From: JACRCT01 sp049841135
Lineage (GTDB): Bacteria > Myxococcota > Myxococcia > Myxococcales > UBA5297
Direction of reading: 5' to 3'
Length of the DNA: 64,000 nt
Assembly (NCBI GenBank): GCA_049841135.1
Contig: JASGHK010000005.1
Coordinates: 2,542,001-2,606,000, forward strand
Positions 1 to 8,490 of this stretch are shown piece by piece. A model generated the notes under the pieces. It was not told the DNA's origin, searched no databases, and saw only the letters and a program-made list of their open reading frames with translations. Position 1 is the stretch's first letter. Each line of letters begins with the position of its first letter. Made by a program: the position numbers and the translations under genes.

Positions 1-102
1 CTCGCTCGTCAGGGCGGGCTCATCGCAGCCGCCGGAGCATCCGCAGGGCTCGTGGGTCTCCTCGCTGCAAGGCCTGCCGGCTTCGTGGCATGCACAGCTC
101 AT
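1..102 (-). CDS. Cys-rich N-terminus of a truncated gene (possible metal transporter)
   Basis: An ATG at 102 overlaps the stop of the ArsR gene (ATGA, 99-102), and the frame stays open to the window edge (34 codons). The visible peptide begins MSCACHEAGRPC and contains seven cysteines in the pattern CxC, C, CGC, C. It has no hydrophobic segment yet. Translational coupling to an ArsR/SmtB repressor with a metal-site motif suggests a metal-resistance protein. A soft-metal P-type ATPase N-terminus or a small metal chaperone would fit, but the product cannot be decided from 34 residues. Confidence 0.55.
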   Translation of the reverse strand, partial: MSCACHEAGRPCSEETHEPCGCSGGCDEPALTSE

Positions 103-512
103 CGACGAGCTTCCTTTCCCTGAACGTGGCGGGTGCAGTCCTTCAGCAGCGCGAGGACGAAGGGGTCGGCGAGCGAGTAGTGCATCAGCTTGCCGTCGGC
201 CCGGGCGCGCACCAGGCGGCGGGTCCGAAGCAGGCGCAGCTGGTGCGAGGTGGCCGAGACGGAGAGCCCCAGGACCTCCGAGAGCTCGCAGACGCAGAGC
301 TCGCCGGCCGCGAGCGCCTGGATGATCCGCACGCGCGTTGGATGGGCCAGGACCTGGAAGGTGTCGGCGATGTCGGCGTTCACCTCGTGCGGCAGCACGG
401 CGGCGCGCGAGCGCTTCACGCGCCGGGCGTCGATGACGAACGTGCCGCAGCGATCGGTCTGTCCGGCACGGGGAGGACGAACGGTGGATCCGGCTGGCTG
501 GGGGCGTGACAA
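99..512 (-). CDS. ArsR/SmtB-family metal-responsive transcriptional repressor
   Basis: The product is a winged-helix repressor of about 137 residues. The C-terminal 100 residues carry the family signature: an LAHPTRVRIIQAL first helix, the ELCVCEL metal-site motif (alpha3 Cys pair as in CadC/SmtB-type sensors), a helix-turn-helix SVSATSHQLRLLR and a wing reaching MHYSLAD. The start chosen is a TTG at 512, preceded by GAGGAG (520-525) at good spacing. A shorter GTG start in the RVKRSRAAV region would give the usual length of about 115 residues and remains possible. The stop overlaps the ATG of the next gene, so both are probably one operon that the protein autoregulates until metal binds. Family is secure; the metal (Cd, Pb, Zn or As) is not. 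Confidence 0.88.
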   Translation of the reverse strand: MSRPQPAGSTVRPPRAGQTDRCGTFVIDARRVKRSRAAVLPHEVNADIADTFQVLAHPTRVRIIQALAAGELCVCELSEVLGLSVSATSHQLRLLRTRRLVRARADGKLMHYSLADPFVLALLKDCTRHVQGKEARR

Positions 513-535
513 GGGACGGCTCCTCGCAAGAACGA

Positions 536-551
536 TTGAACAGATATCGAA
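536..551. promoter_or_regulatory. Possible ArsR operator
   Basis: An AT-rich imperfect palindrome, TTGAACAGATATCGAA, centred on GATATC, lies about ten bases upstream of the Shine-Dalgarno sequence of the arsR-like gene in an otherwise GC-rich tract. ArsR/SmtB repressors typically bind AT-rich imperfect inverted repeats at this position. The assignment is by position and composition only. Confidence 0.3.
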
Positions 552-635
552 ATGAGCGGGAGAGGGGAAGAGGGCACGACACCCCGAGCTTGTCGAGCAA
601 CTGTCTTGGCAGTCAACGGGAACAGTAGACGCCAA

Positions 636-665
636 GGCCGCTCACGGGAGTTGCCGTGAGCGGCC
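636..665. terminator. Perfect 12-bp hairpin between arsR and the IS110 element
   Basis: GGCCGCTCACGG (636-647) and CCGTGAGCGGCC (654-665) pair perfectly around a 6-base loop. It lies about 30 bases past the stop of the IS passenger ORF. No T-run follows on either strand, so it may be a factor-assisted terminator or a structural end of the IS rather than a classical intrinsic terminator. Confidence 0.45.
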
Positions 666-694
666 TCGGTACTCCTTCTCGTCGTGTGTGGCTT

Positions 695-982
695 CTAGAA
701 CGGGATGTCGCGGTAGCGCTCGCGCAGTCGCTTGCGCTCGCTCCTGCCGAGGGCCTCGTGGTAGGCGGCCAAGGCGGCGCCGAGCCTTCGGCTGGCGACC
801 AGGACCGAGTGAGCGCGCATGGCATCGGGACCGCGCTCGCACACTACCGCGGCGCCGTACGCGAGTTCGTCATGCGCGGCCAGGAGCGCTTCCTCGCAGG
901 GCCCAAGTGCCGCTTCAAGGATGGCCAGTGCGGCCAGTTGAGGGGAACGGGAGAGGCGTTGAGCTGGTGGGAGAAGTTTCAA
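695..982 (-). CDS. Small passenger ORF translationally coupled to the IS110 transposase
   Basis: A 95-residue product starts at a TTG (982-980) that overlaps the transposase stop as TTGA. The start has a near-perfect AAGGAGG Shine-Dalgarno sequence lying inside the last transposase codons. The protein is Ala/Leu-rich and predicted helical (LAALAILEAAL, EEALLAAHDEL, LGAALAAYHEALG). It has a basic stretch near its end and terminates in DIPF, the last four residues typical of bacterial single-stranded-DNA-binding protein (SSB) tails. I recognise no characterised family. Coupling and signal strength argue that it is really translated and belongs to the element. Confidence 0.6.
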   Translation of the reverse strand: MKLLPPAQRLSRSPQLAALAILEAALGPCEEALLAAHDELAYGAAVVCERGPDAMRAHSVLVASRRLGAALAAYHEALGRSERKRLRERYRDIPF

Positions 983-1947
983 GGGACCTCCTTCGCTGGT
1001 GGGGATGACCGCCATGGCTGACCGGACTTGGCGATTTGGTTGAGGATCAGCAGCAGCTTGCGAATGCACGCCGTCAGGGCGAGCTTCTTGGGCTTGCCCC
1101 TGGCAACGAGTTTCTCGTAGGTGGCTTTGAGTACTGGGTTGCTCCTGCTTCCGACGAGCGCGGCCATGTAGAGCGTCGTACGGACGTCGGCGCGGCCACC
1201 CCAGACAGAGCGGGCACCGAAGGCCCGGTGTGCGGTGTCTCGGTTGAAGGGAGCCACACCAACGAGTGCTGCGATCTGTTTGCGATTGATCCGTCCCAGT
1301 TCGGGAAGGCTCGCGATGAGCGTGGCTGCCGTGACGGGGCCCACCCCGGGCACCGAGCAGAGCAACTGGTATCGGGCCAGCTGCTCCTCGGATTGACGGG
1401 TCTGCGCGAGCAGGAGCGCATCCAGCTTGGTGCGCTCCTCGACGAGCCAGGCGAGGTGCCTCTCGGTCATGGCTCGCACGTCGACGGCCTCGGCGGGCAT
1501 GGCCGACAGCCGGCCACGCTCTGCAGTGGCCAGCGCGATCAGCTGTCTTCGGCGCGTGAGGAACGTTTCGAGCAGCATGCGTTCCGGCGAGGGCGGGCAG
1601 TAGCGTATGGGGCTGGCGACCTCGGCGTAGTGGGCGATGACGCCGGCGTCGATCGCATCGGTCTTGGCGTCGTACCCGAGCGCCTTGGCGAACTCGCGCA
1701 CGCGACGGGGGTTGACGATCGCGACCTCATGCGTCGCGTTCGCCAGAGCGGTGATGACCGGCAGCTCGAGGCCGCCGGTGGCCTCCGCTGCGACGAGCTT
1801 GGGGACGAGCTTACGGATGCGCTCGGCCACACGCGTGATGCCCGCTGGGGAGTTGGGCTCGGTGAAGTTCTCCCCGGAGGGCCAGACCGCGCAGTCCAAC
1901 CATTTCTTCGATACGTCGATACCGACACAGCATCCGTTCTTGACCAT
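979..1947 (-). CDS. IS110-family DEDD transposase/recombinase
   Basis: The product has 322 residues, the normal IS110 length. The start at 1947 (MVKNGCCVGIDVSKK) is preceded by GAGAGAA; the frame extends upstream, but the family N-terminus begins here. The RuvC-like half shows the acidic residues expected: GIDVSKKWLD, VAAEATGGLE, and the diagnostic KTDAIDAGVIA. The C-terminal transposase domain shows SVPGVGPVTAATLIASLPELG-type and WGGRADVRTTLYMA motifs. It catalyses excision and insertion of the element through a circular intermediate, guided in the IS110 group by a bridge RNA. No frameshift is seen, so it may be active. Its stop overlaps the start of the passenger ORF. Confidence 0.93.
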   Translation of the reverse strand: MVKNGCCVGIDVSKKWLDCAVWPSGENFTEPNSPAGITRVAERIRKLVPKLVAAEATGGLELPVITALANATHEVAIVNPRRVREFAKALGYDAKTDAIDAGVIAHYAEVASPIRYCPPSPERMLLETFLTRRRQLIALATAERGRLSAMPAEAVDVRAMTERHLAWLVEERTKLDALLLAQTRQSEEQLARYQLLCSVPGVGPVTAATLIASLPELGRINRKQIAALVGVAPFNRDTAHRAFGARSVWGGRADVRTTLYMAALVGSRSNPVLKATYEKLVARGKPKKLALTACIRKLLLILNQIAKSGQPWRSSPPAKEVP

Positions 1948-2148
1948 GAGTTCTCTCCGGTTCGCGTTGGGCGAAGCTCCTGCGAAAGGCAGCGCGGCGC
2001 AACCTTGCGAATGCGAGCTCCCGTCAAGAGGGCTCGAGCAACTGTGCGGGCTCGCGCTGGTACAGCGGCAAAACGAGCCACCGCGACCAAGCTCGACAAC
2101 GATCTCGCCGAAGCGGAATCCGAGGGGCAGCGGACTGCGGTGGCTCAT

Positions 2149-2595
2149 CTACTGCGCTCGGAGGGATAGCCCGAAGACGGGCCGGCAATCCATATGCGCT
2201 GCCCCATTACTGAGAACACCAGACTGACGCGAGGCTCTATCCTTCCGGCGCTTTGCCAGGATCTCGTCGCGATGCGCCTGGTAGTAGCGGGCCGCCGCCT
2301 CGCGGTTGAGGCTCTTGGCGCGAGCGGCGTGCTTGTGGCGCCAACCCCTCATGTACTCGGCTTGCTTGGACCGACGCCGATGGGTCTCTCGCTCACGCTG
2401 CGCCTGGCCCAGCCCCGTCTGCCGGTAGCTGGTCTTGTGCGCGCGATCGCGCAACTTCTTCGCTGCTCGCGCGCAAGCCCGGCAACGCTTCTGCCGTCGG
2501 CGGACACGGCGATCCAGACGAAGCCGCCGCCCACAACCGGTGCAATGGGCAACGGCCAGCCGATAGACCCATCGCGGGCCCGCTGGAAGGGCTGC
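2149..2595 (-). pseudogene. Zinc-finger/HNH-like protein remnant
   Basis: An open frame of about 149 codons lies between an in-frame TAG (2596-2598) and the stop at 2149. It reads CTGCGRRLRLDRR then RCRACARAAKK (two CxxC-type knuckles), followed by a very basic helical stretch with YMRGWRHKHAARAK and ARYYQAHRDEILAKRR. This architecture, zinc knuckles followed by repeated basic Tyr/Arg helices, is seen N-terminal to HNH nuclease domains in phage-like endonucleases, but no HNH core is present. There is no ATG or GTG before the first knuckle and only a TTG at 2454. It looks like a truncated fragment, probably damaged by or next to the IS110 insertion. Confidence 0.45.
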
Positions 2596-2843
2596 CTACG
2601 GCTGCCTGAGCGCCCTCTCGAGAGGTTGACCCGGCCGAAGTACGCCGCGGATAGTGCAAACAGGAGTCGGAACGTCTCGGGGCCCGCGAAGCATCGAGGC
2701 GTACCGCTCCTGGCGGCTGTCGCTCGTCTTCTCGGGCGACAGCCGTATTTTCAGACACTCTCGTGCTTCCAGAGGCCGGACACCAATTCCCTGCCGGAGC
2801 GCCGCCAGCGCGTAGGCTCCCGTCCCGCCTCGATGAGGAACTG

Positions 2844-2881
2844 ACGGGGGGAGGGGGCAAAAGGCCGCCCCCTCCCCCCGT
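2844..2881. repeat. 15-bp perfect inverted repeat in a 430-bp gene-poor gap
   Basis: ACGGGGGGAGGGGGC (2844-2858) pairs perfectly with 2867-2881 across an 8-base AAAAGGCC loop. It is the only clear structure in the gene-free stretch 2596-3021, between the HNH-like remnant and the end of the Ser/Thr kinase gene. It may be a transcription terminator without a T-run, or a G-quadruplex-capable tract on the plus strand. I see no other gene in this gap. Confidence 0.5.
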
Positions 2882-3021
2882 CCGCCCCTCTCCCCAAACC
2901 GACCAGCTACGCTCCCAGAAGGTCTCACCCTTGGATTGCGGCCTCGCCTCTGCGGCGGCATGCCCCAGCAACTGTTCGAGCTCTCCCTCGGAACGCAGGA
3001 ACCAGATACAAGGGGCCAGCG

Positions 3022-5649
3022 CTAGCGCTTGCCGGCCAGCCATCCCTCGACACGGCTGCGCAGGAACTTCTGGCTCGGCTGGTCGAATGCCGAGAGCGCC
3101 TTCTGCGCCTCGGCGAGCGCGCGGGGCCTCTCCCCGACTTCCCAGAGGGCCTGCGCCAGCGCGAAGAACGAGTAGCCACGGGTGAAGGGGTCCGCCGCGT
3201 CGCGACCGAGCTTCACCGCCTGCGCCGCCGCCGGGAGCGCCTCGTCGGCCTTGCCCCGTGCGACCAGCGTCCGCGCCAGCCCGGCGTTCGCCTCGGCGAG
3301 GTCGGAGTCGCGCAGGAGCTTGGGCTGGGCGAGCACCGAGACGTACAGCCGGCCGGCGTCGTCGATTTTGCCGCCGAGCTCCAGGATCTCCGCTCGGCAC
3401 AGGTCGATCCACAGGGCGGTGTAGGCGTTCTGCTCGCGCACCGGTGCCAGCGTCGCCGCGGCGCGGTCCACGGCCGAGAGCGCCTCGCCCAGCTGGCCCT
3501 GGTTCATGCGCATCAAGGCGAGGTTCGCGAAGGCCTGCGCCAGCTCGGTGGGCAGCGTCTCCTCGAAGGCCTGCAGCTCGACGACCTGCCGCTCCATCGC
3601 CTCGATGGCCTCCGCCATCCGCCCGGCCTGGTTGAAGGCGACGGCGAGGTTGCTGAAGGCCCGGGTGGCGCGCGTGTGGCCCTTGGACAGCTCCACCTGG
3701 CGCTGGAAGGCGGCGATGGCCTCTTCGCTCTTGCCGGTGTCGAGCGCGATGGACCCCAGCGCGAAGACGAGGTCGTGCTCCAGGTGCCGCTCGCCGCCGG
3801 CGCGCTGCAGCCAGGCCTGGGCGTCGAGCGCGAACGGCTCGGCCTCCGCCGGCTTGCCCGCGCCCTGCGAGAGGAAGTTGGCCATGTCCAGGCGCGTGGA
3901 GAAGCTCAGCCGATCGCGCCCCGAGGCGTCGGCGTCGCGGATGGCCTGGCGGAAGGCCTTCGTCGCATCCTCGGTCGGCCCGTCCTTGTTCCACAGCGAG
4001 GAGGCCAGCGCCGACTGCAGCTCCGCGGCCTCGGCCAGCGCTCTGCGCTCGCGCGCCGGGACGAGCAGCCGCTGCGCGCCGGCGATGGCCTGCTCGTGCC
4101 GCCCCAAGAGCGAGGCCAGCACCACCTCCTCGACGCCCTGCCGCAGCGCGCGCTCCTCAGGGCTCGGGACCGGCGAGCGCACCGCCTCGGGCGTCACGCA
4201 GGTCAGCGGCGACTCCCAGCGGTCGAGGACGCGCTCGAGCGCCGGCACGCCCTCCGGAAGCGGCCGGGAGAGGACGCGGACCACCGCGTCGGCGCGAAGC
4301 GCGTTGCCGTCCAGGCACTGCGCGGTCTGCACCAGCGCCGCGGCGCTCTTGCGCGTGCGCAGCGCCTCGCAGACCCGCGTCTGCGCCACGGTCCAGTCGC
4401 GCATCGAGCCGTCGAAGTGGTCGAGCGTCGAGCGCACCGTGGCCTGGGGGATGCCGGACCCGTTCAGCGCCGCGGAGACGGCGTCGCGCTGGGGGGCGCC
4501 CCACATCTGCGAGAGGGCCTGCTGGGCCTCGTGCGCGCAGCGGACCTCCTCCTGGTGCGAGCGGAGGGCGAAGTAGCCGATGGCGCCGGCGAGCACGAGC
4601 AGCGCCGCGGTCAGGGCGAGGGCGCGCTCGCGGGAGCGGGTCAGCCGCCGCTCGAGGAAGCGCAGGACGAGCTGGAGGTCCGGGTGCCGGTCGGCAGGTC
4701 GCACCGACAGGCCGCGCAGCAGGAGCCGGCGCAGCTCGCCCGACATGCCGGGGTGGCCCGGGTGCGGCGGAGTGAGGCGGACGTTGCCGTTGACCACGTT
4801 GTTGCGCAGCGTCGCGAGGTCCTTGCCCTCGAACGGCCGCTCGCCGACGAGCGCCTCCCAGAGCGAGACGCAGAAGGCGAACTGGTCGGCGCGGGCGTCG
4901 GTGGCGCCGGCGGCGAACTGCTCGGGCGCCATGTACGCCGGAGTGCCGCTGATGAGCCCGGAGATGGACTGGCTCACCGTGTTGGGCGACTTGGAGCCCG
5001 CGCCGGTCAGGGGCGGCGCCGGCCAGGTGGGCAGCTCGGCCATGTGCGCCAGGCCGAAGTCGGTCACGCGCACGCGGCCGTCCTTGCCCATCAGCACGTT
5101 GTCCGGCTTGAAGTCGCGGTGGACCATCCCCGCCTGGTGCGCGGCGACGAGGCCGCGGCCGGCGTCGAGGAAGGCGGAGAAGATCTCGCGGCGCGTGCGC
5201 GGCTTCTCGCGCAGCCAGCGGAAGAGGTCGGGCCCGTCGACCAGCTCCATGGCCACGTAGAGCTCCTCGCCGAAGGGGCCGGCGTCGTAGACGGCGAGCA
5301 CGTTGGGGTGCGCCAGGCGGGCCATGGCCTGGGCCTCGTGGAGCAGGCGCGCGCGGGCGGAGTCGGCGTCCTCGCCGGAGAACTTCACGAGCTTGATGGC
5401 GACGGGGCGGCCGAGGTCGGGGTCGTAGGCGGAGTAGACGGTGCCCATGCCGCCTTCGCCGAGCACGCCGGTGACGAGGTAGCGGCCGATGAGGGAGCCC
5501 TTGGGGAGCTGGTCGCCCTTCTTGGGCGACGCCGCGGCGGTCTTGGCCAGCGACTCGCGCAGGTCGTGATCGGCGGCGGGCTCGACGTCGGCGGAGGGAG
5601 TGCCGGGGAGGGTGGGGGCGGGGGCGCTGGGGTTCGAGTCGCTGCTCAC
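3022..5649 (-). CDS. Membrane Ser/Thr protein kinase with C-terminal TPR sensor region
   Basis: The product is a Hanks-type kinase of 875 residues from the GTG at 5649, just before the SSDSNPSAP segment. The kinase domain (about residues 55-320) has the glycine loop GEGGMGTVY, the AIK lysine, the catalytic loop HRDFKPDNV, DFG and the activation-segment GTPAYMAPEQ. A single membrane helix follows at about residue 345 (ALALTAALLVLAGAIGYFAL). Then come some 500 residues of helical repeats with TPR signatures, presumably outside the membrane or binding partners. This is the common myxobacterial cytosolic-kinase/TPR plan; substrates are unknown. It lies 44 bases downstream of ptuB on the same strand and could be co-transcribed with it. 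Confidence 0.93.
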   Translation of the reverse strand: MSSDSNPSAPAPTLPGTPSADVEPAADHDLRESLAKTAAASPKKGDQLPKGSLIGRYLVTGVLGEGGMGTVYSAYDPDLGRPVAIKLVKFSGEDADSARARLLHEAQAMARLAHPNVLAVYDAGPFGEELYVAMELVDGPDLFRWLREKPRTRREIFSAFLDAGRGLVAAHQAGMVHRDFKPDNVLMGKDGRVRVTDFGLAHMAELPTWPAPPLTGAGSKSPNTVSQSISGLISGTPAYMAPEQFAAGATDARADQFAFCVSLWEALVGERPFEGKDLATLRNNVVNGNVRLTPPHPGHPGMSGELRRLLLRGLSVRPADRHPDLQLVLRFLERRLTRSRERALALTAALLVLAGAIGYFALRSHQEEVRCAHEAQQALSQMWGAPQRDAVSAALNGSGIPQATVRSTLDHFDGSMRDWTVAQTRVCEALRTRKSAAALVQTAQCLDGNALRADAVVRVLSRPLPEGVPALERVLDRWESPLTCVTPEAVRSPVPSPEERALRQGVEEVVLASLLGRHEQAIAGAQRLLVPARERRALAEAAELQSALASSLWNKDGPTEDATKAFRQAIRDADASGRDRLSFSTRLDMANFLSQGAGKPAEAEPFALDAQAWLQRAGGERHLEHDLVFALGSIALDTGKSEEAIAAFQRQVELSKGHTRATRAFSNLAVAFNQAGRMAEAIEAMERQVVELQAFEETLPTELAQAFANLALMRMNQGQLGEALSAVDRAAATLAPVREQNAYTALWIDLCRAEILELGGKIDDAGRLYVSVLAQPKLLRDSDLAEANAGLARTLVARGKADEALPAAAQAVKLGRDAADPFTRGYSFFALAQALWEVGERPRALAEAQKALSAFDQPSQKFLRSRVEGWLAGKR

Positions 5650-5693
5650 GGGGCGGACATTATGGCACCGGAGCCGCTCTGCACCTGAGTCAG

Positions 5694-6332
5694 TCAACTC
5701 CGCGCGAGCCGCCTCTCGAGGAAGTGCACGACGATCTGAACGTGTTCCTGCAGGCGCTCCGGCTCGGCCAACTCGTCGAGCCACCGCTCGATCCTGGCGC
5801 GAGTCCAGTTCTTGTCGGACGAGCGTTTGGCGGCGTCGAGAAAGCCGTCGAGCGTGGCCTCGCGATTGCGCTGGAGCCGTTTGAGATTCAGGTTCAGCAC
5901 TTGGTCGAGCTCGACCTGGAGCTCCTTGTCGTCGGAACGTACCGTCCCGTCCGGGAGGTAGCGAATCCGCTCACCGCAGGTCGGGTCGGTGGGCCGGAGG
6001 GAGAGGTACTGGTCGCCCTTTCGCGTATCGCAATGCTGCATCGAGGGCGGGCTGCCTTCACCTCCCCTGCAGGCGCCGAACAGGTTGTCCCAGGCCAGCT
6101 CACCTTGCTTGCCCTGCTCGGGGTCGCTCTGCGGTAGCCAGTGCTCCACCTTCATCCGAGCGTCGTCGGGCTCGATCCTCGAGAGGCAGTAGCAGCAGAG
6201 ATGGCGCTGTTCCTTGGCGAGCGCCCGCCGAACCTCAGCCTTGCAGGCGCCGGAGAGCCCTCCGAATCCGCCCCCGCTCGACCTGAGCTCCGTCACGCAG
6301 GCCGGTTCATTGCCTTTGTGGATCGTGCGCAT
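5694..6332 (-). CDS. ptuB: Septu defence HNH nuclease PtuB (TIGR02646-type)
   Basis: The 212-residue product begins MRTIHKGNEPACVTELR, the typical TIGR02646/PtuB N-terminus. The HNH core is visible: CCYCLSRIEPDDARMKVEHWLPQ (two-Cys knuckle, then the catalytic VEHW) and WDNLFGACRGGEGS with a later HCDTRKGDQ, giving a zinc-bound beta-beta-alpha-metal nuclease. In Septu, PtuB is the effector nuclease held by the PtuA ATPase and released to cut nucleic acid on phage infection. Its ATG lies inside the last codons of ptuA (26-base overlap), so the two are translationally coupled. The identification rests on the pair as well as on the HNH motif. Confidence 0.88.
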   Translation of the reverse strand: MRTIHKGNEPACVTELRSSGGGFGGLSGACKAEVRRALAKEQRHLCCYCLSRIEPDDARMKVEHWLPQSDPEQGKQGELAWDNLFGACRGGEGSPPSMQHCDTRKGDQYLSLRPTDPTCGERIRYLPDGTVRSDDKELQVELDQVLNLNLKRLQRNREATLDGFLDAAKRSSDKNWTRARIERWLDELAEPERLQEHVQIVVHFLERRLARS

Positions 6333-7566
6333 CGCTCGGGAGCTCGAGGAAACGAAGGGTGGATCGCAGGCGCACCACGTCGGAGTCTCGATCGGAGACC
6401 GACTCCGCCAGCTTCTCCAATTCGTCGCGGGCGCGGCCCAGCTCGCCCTCGTCGATGAGCTGCGCGATCGTGTGAATCTGCTGCTTCTGCAGCTCGGGGC
6501 GTTCCGCGGTGCCCATGACCTCGGAGAGAATCGCGTTGCTGTCTCGTCCGAGCGTCTGCGCGTCCGGTCGATAGAGCTGGAAGCCGTCGAGGAGACGAAC
6601 GGCGGAAGCGGGCACTTCGCTGAGCACCTGGGGGGAGTGAGTCGTCAGGATGAACTGGCAGCCCGGAAACGTGCTGCGCAGGAGCCGGACGCACGAGCGC
6701 TGCCAGGCCGGATGAAGGTGCAGCTCGATCTCGTCGATGAGGACGACCGCTTCGGTGCTCAGCGGATTGGACGAAGCCGGGTTGGCCAAGGCGAGCCGCC
6801 GAGCCAGGTCTCCCACCATGGCCAGCAAGCATTTCTCGCCATCCGAGAGCTGGTTGAGCTCGAGGACATGCCCGTTCTTGCTCAAGACCATGCGATGGGG
6901 CTTGCGCTGGATGTGCAAGTCGCTGAAGCCAGGAAGCATGCTCTCGATGGCCTTGCGTACCGCCGCCAGCTGCGGATCGGACCGGTGGTCCTTGGGATGG
7001 CGCGCGTTGTGCTCGTTCTCGAGGTCCTCGCGCTCCCGGAACCACTCGAAAAACAGCCTGAAGTTGGCGGAGCCCCCGCTGAGCGCGCCGTCGTAGCTCG
7101 ACAATTCGCTGAACTCGTGTCGGACCTTGATGCGTTGAGGCGGCTCGAGGATCGCTCGGTTGACCGGGTAGTACATCGCCAGGGGGAGGTTCCATGCTCC
7201 CACCTTGTTCTGTTGCTGCACCCTGGCCGCCAGCCTCTTCAGTTCTTGCAGGTGCGAGGTCGCCTGCGACGGATATCCCTTTCTGTTGTGCGCCAGGGTC
7301 CACGAGACCTGCTCTCCCAGGATGCTTGCGGAAAGCGTAGCGCAGGCGAAGTGAACGCCGGCATGGATGTCCGAGTCGGAGAATCGGCGACTCCCCGTTG
7401 CGCCAATTTGCGAAGGCAGCTGCGACAACAGGATGGAGAGGCACTCGAGGATGCTCGTCTTCCCCGAGCCGTTTACTCCCACGAGCACGGTCAAGGACGG
7501 GTCGAACTCGAGCGAGAGCTTTGCGAAGCCGCGGAAGTACTCCCCCTCGAGCTTCGATAGCTTCAT
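6307..7566 (-). CDS. ptuA: Septu defence ATPase PtuA (ABC/SMC-like AAA)
   Basis: The product has 419 residues from the ATG at 7566, chosen because GGAGAG lies just upstream; an ATG four codons earlier is also possible. It shows a Walker A GVNGSGKTS near the N-terminus, an ABC-type signature LSDGEKCLLAMVGDL, a Walker B VVLIDEIELHLHP and the switch LTTHSPQVL. This is the OLD/RecF-like ATPase plan of PtuA. It senses infection and licenses the partner HNH nuclease PtuB, whose gene overlaps its 3' end. No reverse transcriptase or other retron part is nearby, so this is a stand-alone Septu rather than a retron-Septu hybrid. Base composition looks slightly less GC-rich than neighbours, compatible with horizontal gain. 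Confidence 0.88.
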   Translation of the reverse strand: MKLSKLEGEYFRGFAKLSLEFDPSLTVLVGVNGSGKTSILECLSILLSQLPSQIGATGSRRFSDSDIHAGVHFACATLSASILGEQVSWTLAHNRKGYPSQATSHLQELKRLAARVQQQNKVGAWNLPLAMYYPVNRAILEPPQRIKVRHEFSELSSYDGALSGGSANFRLFFEWFREREDLENEHNARHPKDHRSDPQLAAVRKAIESMLPGFSDLHIQRKPHRMVLSKNGHVLELNQLSDGEKCLLAMVGDLARRLALANPASSNPLSTEAVVLIDEIELHLHPAWQRSCVRLLRSTFPGCQFILTTHSPQVLSEVPASAVRLLDGFQLYRPDAQTLGRDSNAILSEVMGTAERPELQKQQIHTIAQLIDEGELGRARDELEKLAESVSDRDSDVVRLRSTLRFLELPSDAHDPQRQ

Positions 7567-7689
7567 GCCGCTCTCCATGAACTGGTTCGTCTGCCGCCGG
7601 CAACAGCCTGTCTAGGATGCCGGGCTCGCTCCGTCAACCATAGGCAGCCACCGCCTCCAGCAGATCGTGGCAGCGGGCTATCCCCCTCA

Positions 7690-8365
7690 CGAGAGGCGGA
7701 TCGCGTTCGCGCTGGACCGAGTCCTGGCAGAGCGTCTCCCGACGCGCGAACGCGCTTACCGAGGCAGCGCCTGGCCGAACCGGGCCTGGTACTTCTTGCT
7801 CAGCTCCGCCCGCTCCCCCGCGCTGCCTGGCGAGCTCTCCAGCACCCGGTCGAGCTGGACGTAGGCCGAGCGCGTCCCCGGGTCGAGCGCGAGGGTCCGC
7901 CGCAGGTGCTCGGCCGAGCGGTCGAGGAGCCCGAGCAGGTCGTGGGCCTGGACGCGCTCGTCGTATTCGCGCAGCGCCCGCTCGCACAGCGGCCGCGCTT
8001 GGGCGGGAGCCCCCGAGCTCGCGTCCATGCTGCACTGGAGCGCGAGCAGCCCGGGCATCGCGGGGAACTGGTCGAGCGCCCACGACGGCGCTGGCGGCGT
8101 CGCGGATGTTGCCCGCGTGGACCTTCGCGAGCACGCCGTCGTAGGCCTTCAGGTTCGCGCCCTCGCGCCCGCGCCCAGTTCGGGCCTGCGCGCCAGGCCC
8201 GCCCTCCGGCGGGCAGCCTGCGCCCACGAGAGGAGTCCGGTCCGTTGCTCGGGTGAGCCATGCGCGCCGATGGACTCGGCCAGGGAGACGGCGCCCAGCG
8301 CCCGGGCGAGCGAGCCCAGCTCGTCCCACGTCGCGGCGCCCGTCGAGGGGCCTTCTCGGCGCAGC
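7690..8365 (-). pseudogene. Decayed second copy of the 3' half of the metzincin-TPR lipoprotein gene
   Basis: On the minus strand this stretch follows 12400-13085 almost base for base by eye. Both end with the same peptide (GQALPR) and share phrases such as LALDPG.RSAYVQLDRVLESS and PGLLALQCSM. Here the frame is broken around 8075-8095 and again further 5', and the N-terminal signal peptide and protease part are absent. It cannot encode the full protein. Both copies lie in direct orientation on either side of the sensor-kinase cluster. It is a partial duplication relic. Confidence 0.8.
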
Positions 8366-8490
8366 GGGTGGCGAGCCTACGCCCGTCGAAGCCTCAGGAG
8401 GTCGGCGTCGCCCGCCTCCCGACCACCGGGGACCCAGGAGTTGTTAGCTTTCGAAGAGCACGGTTGCGCTCGGAGTTGGCGGCAAATTGT

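Larger units (their letters stand above)
670..2165 (-). mobile_element. IS110-family insertion sequence (boundaries approximate)
   Basis: The element contains an intact DEDD transposase, a coupled passenger ORF, and about 200 bases of non-coding DNA (1948-2148) upstream of the transposase. IS110 elements lack clear terminal inverted repeats, so the ends cannot be read directly; the limits given are the non-coding flanks. In IS110-group elements the long non-coding end upstream of the transposase encodes the bridge RNA that guides target and donor recognition, so 1948-2148 is the place to look for it. The neighbouring HNH-like remnant ending at 2149 may have been interrupted by this insertion. 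Confidence 0.7.
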
